From: Cellvibrio sp. UBA7671
Lineage (GTDB): Bacteria; Pseudomonadota; Gammaproteobacteria; Pseudomonadales; Cellvibrionaceae
NCBI GenBank assembly: GCA_002483145.1
Contig: DLHJ01000016.1
Span: 515,564 to 579,563, forward strand
DNA length: 64,000 nt
Direction of reading: 5' to 3'
Made by a program: the position numbers and the translations under genes
The notes under the pieces: generated by a model
What the model saw: the letters and a program-made list of their open reading frames with translations, nothing else
Databases searched by the model: none
What the model was told of the DNA's origin: nothing
Part shown: positions 8,093-14,922 of the stretch, piece after piece
How positions within the stretch are numbered: the stretch's first letter is position 1
Layout: every line of letters starts with the position of its first letter

Positions 8093-8292
8093 AGGAGGCC
8101 TCCGTTGCTTCTTTGCTCTTTTAGCCAGGAATGGAAGGTCGATTCGGGGAATAATCTTCTCCGGCCAATTTTCACCGAGGGTGGCATTGGCTCCCCTCTG
8201 CAGTGCCGGTTTCGGAGCCCGCCTGTTGTCATGCAGAGCAGTGATGCAGCTTGTTCGTAGGTGAGATATCGCTCTGATTGGTGAGTATCCAT
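8089..8292 (-). CDS. AlpA/excisionase-like HTH protein, 67 aa
   Basis: Small DNA-binding protein with a MerR/AlpA-type helix-turn-helix over almost its full length (YLTYEQAASLLCMTTGGLRN, then VKIGRRRLFPESTFHSWLKE). Such proteins act as excisionases or transcription regulators in integrated elements. I chose the ATG at 8292, with GGAG five bases upstream. It occupies the position that the Cac repressor (gene F) has in RSF1010, heading the repA-repC operon, but belongs to a different fold. It is divergent from the unknown gene at 8401, with an inverted repeat between them that it may bind. Confidence 0.7.
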   Translation of the reverse strand: MDTHQSERYLTYEQAASLLCMTTGGLRNRHCRGEPMPPSVKIGRRRLFPESTFHSWLKEQRSNGGLL

Positions 8293-8359
8293 CGTTACTC
8301 CATATGTCATGAAATAGTGTGGTGTGATGATGGATGATTGACTCTATGCGCGAGTGACT

Positions 8360-8397
8360 TTAAAGTGTCTTTTTATAATTATGAAAAGGCACTTTAA
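8360..8397. promoter_or_regulatory. Divergent operator/promoter inverted repeat
   Basis: TTAAAGTG (8360-8367) and CACTTTAA (8390-8397) form a perfect inverted repeat that extends inward with one mismatch. A TATAAT box (8374-8379) lies between the arms, pointing toward the plus-strand gene that starts at 8401. No convincing -35 was found at 16-18 bases. The arrangement suits a repressor site covering a promoter between the HTH gene and the unknown gene. Confidence 0.5.
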
Positions 8398-8400
8398 TTG

Positions 8401-9438
8401 ATGAGAGAGCAAGCCAAGTCAATATCGGCATTTGCTGCAAATCCTTTGCGTGCTCGCATGTTGATTCGCGAGCTTGAGCGCAAGTGCCTAGAAGTAAAGC
8501 CAGTTGATGATGGAGAAAGATTTGATCGCTTCGAACATCTAAACCATTTTATTGAGCGCCACCAAAAGACTTTTGTTTTACCAAGGCGACCATTTTTCAG
8601 GTGGCGGAATGGTGAGGCTCTTCCAAATCTAACCACCCGTAAGCTTATTGATGGCCTATTTTCCGAACGGATTGGGAGTAAGTGGGGTGGGCGAGGTATT
8701 GACGATCCAGAGCAAACTTTGATGGTAGCGCTGGATTTAATAAGTCTATCCAATGCACCAAATAATCACGAGACTCTAGCGGAAGCTGAAGCAATATTGG
8801 CGAAGGTTAACGCTGCTGTGCGAGATTTAATCCCAAAAATTCCTAACCTGGATAAACCAAAGTTTTCATCCTATAGAGGTGGTAAGGCCCTCGGTTCACT
8901 CGTTCAGCGAAAACCAAGCCGCTATGCGAATTTAGCGGGTAGGAGGGTTGTGGCTTATCCATATATCACTGATCGAATTAGTCCATACGACACTGTAAGT
9001 CCTTTATGTGCAGTGCTGATGTATCTGATAAAGCCAAATAACAAAACCGTGCTTCCGGCTGATCTTGCGCAAACGTTGCTGTTGGATTTTATCAGTGGTG
9101 TCATTGCTGCCTACATTTTAATGCTGCATCGCAATCCCACTGAATTTCAAACTGGTGGCTTGGTTGTGGATTTGTATCGGTTGGTATATCAGCTTTTTCT
9201 ATGCGGAGGTACAGAGTGGAATGTAAAAAAATCGGAATTGATAAAAGAGGTTTTTTACAATCGATTTTCTGGGCTTCCTGTTGAAACAGAGCAATTAAAA
9301 TCGAGAATTGGCTTATTGGAATCGTTGTTCGACAACCACATGAGGAAGGCTGGAATATCTTCGGCGGAATTAACAAAGTTTGTTGAATCAATCGATCCTA
9401 GTTCATTCAACAAGGTGATTAAATGGTGGTCAGGCTGA
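8401..9438 (+). CDS. Unknown cargo protein, about 345 aa
   Basis: I do not recognise this protein. It is soluble, with basic N-terminal helices (RARMLIRELERKC) and a W/G-rich patch (RPFFRWRNGEALP, then SKWGGRGIDDPEQ). A hydrophobic stretch around residues 205-240 is more likely a buried helix pair than a membrane anchor. The ATG at 8401 follows AAAAGG by about 12 bases. It is the only plus-strand gene between the replication and toxin-antitoxin modules and has its own divergent regulatory region, so it is probably independent cargo. Converging rnlB ends 18 bases after its stop. Confidence 0.6.
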   Translation: MREQAKSISAFAANPLRARMLIRELERKCLEVKPVDDGERFDRFEHLNHFIERHQKTFVLPRRPFFRWRNGEALPNLTTRKLIDGLFSERIGSKWGGRGIDDPEQTLMVALDLISLSNAPNNHETLAEAEAILAKVNAAVRDLIPKIPNLDKPKFSSYRGGKALGSLVQRKPSRYANLAGRRVVAYPYITDRISPYDTVSPLCAVLMYLIKPNNKTVLPADLAQTLLLDFISGVIAAYILMLHRNPTEFQTGGLVVDLYRLVYQLFLCGGTEWNVKKSELIKEVFYNRFSGLPVETEQLKSRIGLLESLFDNHMRKAGISSAELTKFVESIDPSSFNKVIKWWSG

Positions 9439-9455
9439 AGGGTTTGAAAAAACTT

Positions 9456-9794
9456 TTAATGTAAAAAATCACTTAATTCTGCGGGCGTCAAAACGCTGTC
9501 TTTAAGAAAGCTCGGGTCTTGCTTCATCAAAAAGTTTTGCTCCTCTCGGAGCAATGGATCAACAACTGATTCCACACTAAATGATTTACGATCAAAGGTA
9601 TGACCATCAAATTCCACGCTCACAAAACGATTGTCAGTGAGGCCATTTACTGACAGTAGATCAAGCAGGACGCTTCCCTTGAATCTTAATGATTCAAGTT
9701 CTTTGCTTAGCTGAGATAAATGGCGCAATGGGTTCATTTCGGCGTTAGCCGTCACTACGGCGATATTGCCCACAATGCGAATTCTATTAATCAT
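9456..9794 (-). CDS. rnlB: RnlB antitoxin of RNase LS
   Basis: Antitoxin that binds and inhibits the RnlA endoribonuclease. At 112 aa it is near E. coli RnlB (123 aa). It shares the pattern NPLRHLSQLSKELESL, then VLLDLLSVNG, NRFVSVEF and a C-terminal SVLTPAELSDFL, which parallels the E. coli protein as I recall it (NPLSSVNEIETKL, ILFDLLCANG, NRFVTLEM, SVLSPDDVRQVL). It starts three bases after the rnlA stop, the same gene order as in E. coli, so the toxin and antitoxin are co-transcribed. Confidence 0.85.
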   Translation of the reverse strand: MINRIRIVGNIAVVTANAEMNPLRHLSQLSKELESLRFKGSVLLDLLSVNGLTDNRFVSVEFDGHTFDRKSFSVESVVDPLLREEQNFLMKQDPSFLKDSVLTPAELSDFLH

Positions 9795-9797
9795 AAG

Positions 9798-10892
9798 TTA
9801 CATTCTAGCAGTGAGTAGACCATCAATAACTCTATATGCTTCTTTCGAGAGCCCAATCGCTTTCTCTAACGTGTCAACTGTTCTGCTGCCGTCAGCGAAC
9901 TCTTCCATATGAAAGAGGCCGTGCCGATGCTTGCAGAAGAAGCTATAAGCCTCATTAAATGCTTTCACCATACCGGCGTGAGCAACCGAATTAGAGTAGT
10001 CTTCTTTTAGCTTAAAACCTTCTTGTGCTTTGTCAAAAAAATCTCCAAACCCATTCTTTGCATCAGCTACAGACATGTTGTAGCCAATCAGCTCCTCTTT
10101 TAATACACCCTCAAGCGCTCTCAGATCAGGATATACAAGCATAGAGTAATCTGGCAGTTGCGGTGCCGCGAGTTTAACGCAGCAACCTGAAATTAATAAC
10201 CTTTGTACTAATCCGGGAAGTAGCTCGTAGCTGCGCGAAAAGAATTTTTTTAAATAGTCTTCTGCCATTTCTTTGCGAACTATCTCGGCAACTCCGTCGT
10301 CTTTCCTGCAGATTACTTGCTCAAGGCCGCCAATATCTAAAAGTTCTGAAAGCAAATAGACAATTCGGCGATAGCAGGAAAGTGGTTTTCCTTGAATCTG
10401 TAGTGTTCTGGTATTTCTATGATGAGTTATTACTAGTCGGTCCTGATGGGCTTTATTACAAATAGCTACCTGAAGCTTTTGAGCATCCTCATGGAGTTTT
10501 TCACATTCAATATCACCGGCCTCGCAAGCTTGGCTGAGGATTGATTCTATGTCACCAGAAGTAATTCCCTTGAGCGCTAGATTGACTTGCTCGAACTCGT
10601 TTGGATCAATCGTTGCTTTGAGGTGGTTTGCAAGCTCTTGCCCCAAGGGCTGATTTTTTCCGAGCATCCAATGAATAGTGGTTGTTCCATTTTTATTTAG
10701 ATATAGATCAACTGTTGCAAAGTCACTGCCTGCTCTTCCAAATTCTGCACGTTTTCCCTTTGGTTGTTCCTTTAGCTGCCCTCCATCAAGTGTCAGCCCA
10801 TTTTGTTCAATGAAAGCTTGGACATAAGAATTAAGATTCTCTCTGTTCAGATTAAGTTCCTTGTAATCAGACACTGGCGGCTCCTTTGTCAT
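9798..10892 (-). CDS. rnlA: RnlA toxin, RNase LS endoribonuclease
   Basis: mRNA-cleaving toxin that in E. coli blocks phage T4 growth when the phage lacks its Dmd antitoxin. Matches to recalled E. coli RnlA include YKELNLNRENL near the start, FATVDLYLNKNGTTTIHW, SLGQELADHL-like (here PLGQELANHLKATIDPNEFE), KLQIQGRPLSCYR-like (LQIQGKPLSCYR), the strongly conserved CCVKLAAPQLPDYSMLVYP and a HRHGLFHME tail motif. I chose the ATG at 10892, which aligns with the E. coli start; an in-frame extension to 11024 is less likely. The gene lies about 170 bases from the tRNA, the usual cargo position at the end of an integrated element. Confidence 0.9.
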   Translation of the reverse strand: MTKEPPVSDYKELNLNRENLNSYVQAFIEQNGLTLDGGQLKEQPKGKRAEFGRAGSDFATVDLYLNKNGTTTIHWMLGKNQPLGQELANHLKATIDPNEFEQVNLALKGITSGDIESILSQACEAGDIECEKLHEDAQKLQVAICNKAHQDRLVITHHRNTRTLQIQGKPLSCYRRIVYLLSELLDIGGLEQVICRKDDGVAEIVRKEMAEDYLKKFFSRSYELLPGLVQRLLISGCCVKLAAPQLPDYSMLVYPDLRALEGVLKEELIGYNMSVADAKNGFGDFFDKAQEGFKLKEDYSNSVAHAGMVKAFNEAYSFFCKHRHGLFHMEEFADGSRTVDTLEKAIGLSKEAYRVIDGLLTARM

Positions 10893-11063
10893 GTTTAATT
10901 TGTATTGGTCTATGTAACCCCAGTGTAACCCGAGGAAAGCGGCTTGAGTAAGTATGAATTGATTACGATTAAGCTCTTGCGTGAGGGTTACGAAGAAATG
11001 AACCCTTGAGTCGAAGCAAATCAAAAGCTACATTTTGTAACTTATTGAATTTTATAGTAAAAA

Positions 11064-11140
11064 TGGTGGGCCCAGCTGGACTTGAACCAGCGACCTGCCG
11101 ATTATGAGTCGGATGCTCTAACCAACTGAGCTATAGGCCC
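11064..11140 (-). tRNA. tRNA-Ile2 (anticodon CAT, lysidine-type)
   Basis: A 77-base tRNA with encoded CCA (11064-11066). The acceptor stem GGGCCTA pairs with TGGGCCC with one G-T pair. The D arm is GCTCAGTTGGTTAGAGC, the anticodon loop CTCATAA and the T arm GCTGG-TTCAAGT-CCAGC. A CAT anticodon can be Met or Ile2. The anticodon-stem start, GGTCGCTGG and T arm are close to E. coli ileX as I recall it, so Ile2 with C34 modified to lysidine by TilS is preferred over elongator Met. It is the integration site of the element to the left. Confidence 0.9.
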
Positions 11141-11167
11141 TTGAAACTCTTTTGCCCTTGACCCATT

Positions 11168-11208
11168 GATTATGAGTCGGATGCTCTAACCAACTGAGCT
11201 ATAGGCCC
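11168..11208 (-). pseudogene. Partial tRNA-Ile2 copy (5' half)
   Basis: These 41 bases are identical to the 5' half of the intact tRNA (11100-11140), from the first acceptor base through the anticodon loop, and are offset by 68 bases. The 3' half is missing, so it cannot fold. It lies upstream of the intact tRNA in the same orientation, separated by 27 unrelated bases. It may be a leftover of recombination at the anticodon region of the tRNA (an att scar) or of a tandem duplication with deletion. Confidence 0.85.
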
Positions 11209-11304
11209 CAAAGGAAACTGCAGAAACGCAGTGTGCGGCATTATAGTGAGTTGTGCTCTATGTGGCTAGGGTTAATTCTGTTGGATTTTTATCAAATTGT
11301 GATC

Positions 11305-11334
11305 AAAAAAAACCGCCAATCGGCGGTTTTTTTG
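11305..11334 (-). terminator. Intrinsic terminator of the esterase gene
   Basis: AACCGCC-AATC-GGCGGTT (11311-11328) is flanked by an A-run and a T-run, so it works in either direction. It lies 28 bases past the stop of the minus-strand esterase gene, which it most likely serves. Confidence 0.8.
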
Positions 11335-11361
11335 TATTTGCGCTATTGTTGGCGTGAGCCT

Positions 11362-12627
11362 CTAATTACACACGGTGCCGGATACCGCGGGTGTAATTGC
11401 GGTTCCGTTTGGTTTGGTGCCTTGGAAGCCGAATTCGACCGATTGACCGGGTTGAATGGTTTTATTCCAATCCATATGGGTGGTGGTATAGGGGTTACTT
11501 CCTGTCATCACGCCATTCCACAGGTTGGTTATGCGGGTCGCGTTAATGTAGCTCCAGCTTACACTCCAGCCATTAATTGCAGTCGCGCTGGTGTTGGTAA
11601 TTTTTATCGACGCAGTAAATCCGTTGCCCCAATCATTAGTGGTGGTGTAAACACATTTTCCAGTACTGGTCGCTCTGGACGAGCTTGAGGCACTTCTTGA
11701 GGTTGTAACGCTACTTGAGTTCCGTGACGAAACAGAAATGCTTGAGCGAATGGAAGAGCTGAGGGATGAACTGCGAACGCTGCTGGATGAGATGGAGCTG
11801 ACCACGCTGTTTCTATCAATCTTGTCGAGCATGATTTGCGCATAGCGCCTGCCAAATTCGCGATAGGACGCGGTGGTGAAGTGATACACATCCATTCCCG
11901 GCAGGCCCATCGCTGAAACCACGTGGGCATTGCTGATTAATCCGGGCAACTTTCTAACCTCGGCATTGTGCCAGTGACAGCAAGATCCATAATCCGCATA
12001 GAGCAATTCGCCAGCGAGAAAAGGCACATCGCCAATACCAAGATCTCTACGCAAATCCGTAACGATTTCTTTGACCTGGTTTTTCCAATTCGGGTCGCTG
12101 GTGTCGCTCTCACCCTGATGGAAAATAATGCCTTTAATGACACCGGCTTGTTGAGCTTTTTTGGCCATGTCGAGTAGCCATGCATAGCCGCCGTTGAACT
12201 GTGTTGGAATGTTTTGGTTATTTCGACCTATAGGCGCCGATTTTTGGTACAGCTCAATTGGAGTACCGGAGACCGCAGCGGGAACTAATCCAATGGTGAC
12301 AGAACTCGGCATGCCATCTGCCATGTTTTTTCCAAAATAATCACCAGGCCCCAGCCCGCTGTAGCATCGATTGAGTGGCGGTGATGCGACATACCAGTTG
12401 CCATAGGTGCGACCTAAATTGCCGCAGTTTAAGTCTGCCATTACTTTTACACGGGGATTTGTAACGCGATCCTGGTTTTCAATAGGGGCAGCGCCCTCCA
12501 TGTTGGATTGGCCAAACATCAAGTAAATATGAAAATTTGGATCTGGCGCGGCAGAAACTTGAGTTGCCGCCATCGAGAGCAGCATCGGGAAAAGCAATTT
12601 TCCCAGCATATTATTTTTATTGAACAT
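11362..12627 (-). CDS. Secreted SGNH carbohydrate esterase (CE6-like) with CBM2
   Basis: Predicted acetylxylan or related carbohydrate esterase. A signal peptide (about residues 1-28, ending QVSA-AP) is followed by a SASA/CE6-type catalytic domain (about 30-270) with the nucleophile motif FGQSNMEG, GIIFHQGESD, and a late His in DVYHFTTASYREFG. A polyserine linker (about 275-320) leads to a CBM2 domain (about 322-420) with the family's bounding cysteines (GKCVYTTTNDWGNGF and GTVCN) and several exposed Trp residues. I chose the ATG at 12627 because AAGGAG lies six bases upstream. The linker and CBM suggest binding to crystalline cellulose while deacetylating nearby xylan. Substrate is inferred. 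Confidence 0.85.
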   Translation of the reverse strand: MFNKNNMLGKLLFPMLLSMAATQVSAAPDPNFHIYLMFGQSNMEGAAPIENQDRVTNPRVKVMADLNCGNLGRTYGNWYVASPPLNRCYSGLGPGDYFGKNMADGMPSSVTIGLVPAAVSGTPIELYQKSAPIGRNNQNIPTQFNGGYAWLLDMAKKAQQAGVIKGIIFHQGESDTSDPNWKNQVKEIVTDLRRDLGIGDVPFLAGELLYADYGSCCHWHNAEVRKLPGLISNAHVVSAMGLPGMDVYHFTTASYREFGRRYAQIMLDKIDRNSVVSSISSSSVRSSSLSSSIRSSISVSSRNSSSVTTSRSASSSSRATSTGKCVYTTTNDWGNGFTASIKITNTSATAINGWSVSWSYINATRITNLWNGVMTGSNPYTTTHMDWNKTIQPGQSVEFGFQGTKPNGTAITPAVSGTVCN

Positions 12628-12878
12628 GGATAACTCCTTCATTGTTAAGTGGGGGGGATGGGTGTGTAGTCGTTATTTTTTGAACCACTAACTTCAAAGT
12701 TCGCGCGGATACTAGTCGCGGAAATGCCAAATGGCTTGATTGAATTGCAGGAATGCTTGATGGGTGCAGGAAGTTGAAGCTTTATTGTAAAAAGGAGAAG
12801 TGCAAATTTTGCGAGTGCTGATTTTGGGCGGCCACTCGACTTTGGTTGAGCATCAGGTTTTAATGAAGTGCATAAAAT

Positions 12879-12900
12879 AAAACCCGCCGAAGCGGGTTTT
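12879..12900 (-). terminator. Intrinsic terminator of rpoD
   Basis: AAAACCCGC-CGAA-GCGGGTTTT, 16 bases beyond the rpoD stop; on the minus strand it is followed by ATTTTATG. The stretch 12628-12878 between it and the esterase start holds no gene that I can support. Confidence 0.8.
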
Positions 12901-12916
12901 ATTGGGTGATGATCTA

Positions 12917-14773
12917 TTAATCATCCAGGAAGCTGCGCAGGTGATCAGAGCGCGATGGGTGGCGCAATTTGCGCAACGCCTTGGCTTCGATCTGACGGAT
13001 ACGCTCGCGCGTTACATCAAATTGTTTGCCTACTTCTTCCAGGGTGTGGTCGGTGTGCATGTCGATACCAAAACGCATGCGCAGTACTTTGGCTTCACGC
13101 GCAGTAAGGCCTGCTAGCACTTCGCGAGTCGCTTCCATTAAGCCTTCCATTGTCGCTGATTCCACCGGAGAAATAATGGTGGTGTCTTCGATAAAATCGC
13201 CCAGATGCGAATCTTCATCGTCGCCGATTGGCGTTTCCATGGAGATGGGTTCTTTGGCAATTTTTAGCACTTTACGTACTTTGTCTTCCGGCATTTCCAT
13301 GCGCTCGCCGAGTTCTTCCGGCGTAGGTTCACGACCCATTTCCTGCAGCATTTGACGTGATACGCGATTGAGTTTGTTGATGGTCTCAATCATGTGCACT
13401 GGAATACGGATAGTGCGCGCCTGATCGGCGATGGAGCGGGTGATCGCTTGGCGAATCCACCAAGTTGCATAAGTAGAAAATTTGTAGCCGCGACGGTATT
13501 CAAATTTATCCACTGCTTTCATCAAGCCGATGTTGCCTTCCTGAATCAGATCGAGGAATTGCAAACCGCGGTTGGTGTATTTTTTCGCGATCGAAATAAC
13601 CAGACGCAAGTTGGCTTCAACCATTTCTTTTTTCGCGCGACGTGCACGCGCTTCACCAATCGACATGCGACGGTTGATATCTTTGATGCTGGCGAGACTC
13701 AAGCCGCTCTCTGCTTCGATCTGTGCAAGTTGCTGTTGTGCAGTTTGTACATCGGGCAATACACGTTCGAGTTTGTCTGCGTGCTCAACTTTACCTTTGA
13801 GGAATTCAGGCAACCAGGCATCGTTGGTTTCGTTGCCGGGAAATTCTTTGATAAAGGTTTTGCGTTGCATCTGGGCTCTGCGGGTGCACAGATCCATAAT
13901 ATGACGCTCTTGTCTGCGGACGTTGTCGAGCATCTCGCGCGCTTTGGTGTAGATGGGGTCGAATTGTTTGGTCGGCAATTTGAAGAATTTGAACAGATCG
14001 CCCAAGGCGGACAATTCTTTCTCTGCTTGCTTGCTGCCGTAGCCATATTTGGCGAGGGTTTTGTTCACTTTGTCTTGCTGCTTTTGCAGCTCTTCAAAGC
14101 GAACGCGCGCTTCTTCCGGATCTACACCGGAAACCGCTTCTTCTTCGTCTTCACTTGCAGCTTCTTCTTCGTCGTCATCGCCAGCAGGTTTTGCACCAGC
14201 AACAGCCACAGGGATTTCTTCAACTTCAGCAAGTGTTGCAGGAATGTCCTCCACCGGATCAAGCCAGCCAATAATGACGTCAGCAAGGCGGCGTTCTTCT
14301 TTGGCGACCAGTGCGTATTCGTCGAGCACTTGCTGTACGGCACCTGGCCAGTAGGCAACGGCGTGCATTAATTCGCGCACACCTTCTTCGATACGTTTGG
14401 CGATAACAATTTCGCCTTCGCGCGTCAGCAACTCAACCGTACCCATCTCGCGCATATACATACGCACGGGGTCGGTGGTGCGGCCGGTTTCCGTTTCTAC
14501 GGCAACCAGTGCGGCGGCGGCTTCGGCAGCGGCGATTTCATCCGCAGCAGAGTCGCCATCGGTCATTAACAGGGTGTCGGCGTCGGGTGCTGTTTCATAG
14601 ACGCGGATACCCATGTCGTTGATCATCTGGATGATGTCTTCGACCTGATCCGGATCAGAGATGTCTTCCGGCAGGTGATCGTTTACCTCGGCATAGGTCA
14701 GATAACCTTGCTCTTTACCGCGGGCGATCAGTTCTTTAATACGGGACTGTTGCTGTTGGACGTCTTCAGACAT
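12917..14773 (-). CDS. rpoD: Primary sigma factor RpoD (sigma-70)
   Basis: Housekeeping sigma factor that directs RNA polymerase to most promoters. At 618 aa it is close to Pseudomonas and E. coli RpoD. Region 1.1 is at the N terminus. An acidic non-conserved insert ([18 protein letters not shown]) is near residues 195-215. Region 2 (about 385-455) has [20 protein letters not shown] and [19 protein letters not shown]. Region 4.2 near the C terminus has [20 protein letters not shown]. It is the last gene of the rpsU-yqeY-dnaG-rpoD macromolecular-synthesis cluster, about 150 bases after dnaG. Confidence 0.98.
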   Translation of the reverse strand: MSEDVQQQQSRIKELIARGKEQGYLTYAEVNDHLPEDISDPDQVEDIIQMINDMGIRVYETAPDADTLLMTDGDSAADEIAAAEAAAALVAVETETGRTTDPVRMYMREMGTVELLTREGEIVIAKRIEEGVRELMHAVAYWPGAVQQVLDEYALVAKEERRLADVIIGWLDPVEDIPATLAEVEEIPVAVAGAKPAGDDDEEEAASEDEEEAVSGVDPEEARVRFEELQKQQDKVNKTLAKYGYGSKQAEKELSALGDLFKFFKLPTKQFDPIYTKAREMLDNVRRQERHIMDLCTRRAQMQRKTFIKEFPGNETNDAWLPEFLKGKVEHADKLERVLPDVQTAQQQLAQIEAESGLSLASIKDINRRMSIGEARARRAKKEMVEANLRLVISIAKKYTNRGLQFLDLIQEGNIGLMKAVDKFEYRRGYKFSTYATWWIRQAITRSIADQARTIRIPVHMIETINKLNRVSRQMLQEMGREPTPEELGERMEMPEDKVRKVLKIAKEPISMETPIGDDEDSHLGDFIEDTTIISPVESATMEGLMEATREVLAGLTAREAKVLRMRFGIDMHTDHTLEEVGKQFDVTRERIRQIEAKALRKLRHPSRSDHLRSFLDD

Positions 14774-14922
14774 TCGAAACCCTATTTAAAACCTGATGAG
14801 TGAAATGCAAAGCCCGAAATTATACTCCACTTGTTTGTGTGGATTCTAGGCGATTGGGTGGTGAGGTAATATTCTTCAGCCAGATAGCACCAAATTGTGC
14901 ATGTTTTGACCAGTTTTACGGT

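Larger units (their letters stand above)
1..11063. mobile_element. Integrated mobilizable element with IncQ-like replication genes (right part)
   Basis: This stretch ends exactly at the 3' end of tRNA-Ile2 and contains no housekeeping genes. It carries a MobQ relaxase, a DotA/TraY protein, IncQ-type RepA and RepC, small regulators, and an RnlAB toxin-antitoxin pair, whereas everything to the right is conserved chromosome. tRNA 3' ends are classic integration sites for tyrosine-recombinase elements. No integrase is seen here, so it would have to lie left of the window, together with the other end. The right boundary at the tRNA is inferred; the left boundary is not visible. It could alternatively be a remnant that has lost its integrase. 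Confidence 0.72.

Noticed and set aside
10893-11024. N-terminal extension of rnlA
   Set aside because: E. coli RnlA aligns from the ATG at 10892; the extension has no similarity to it.
1-11063. Complete integrative conjugative element
   Set aside because: No integrase, coupling protein or full secretion gene set lies in the window; only a mobilizable element's right part can be supported.
11168-11208. Second functional tRNA gene
   Set aside because: Only the 5' half is present, so the anticodon, T and acceptor stems cannot form.
13394-14371. Long plus-strand open frame (325 codons) opposite rpoD
   Set aside because: It is antisense to conserved sigma-factor codons and has no recognisable protein features.
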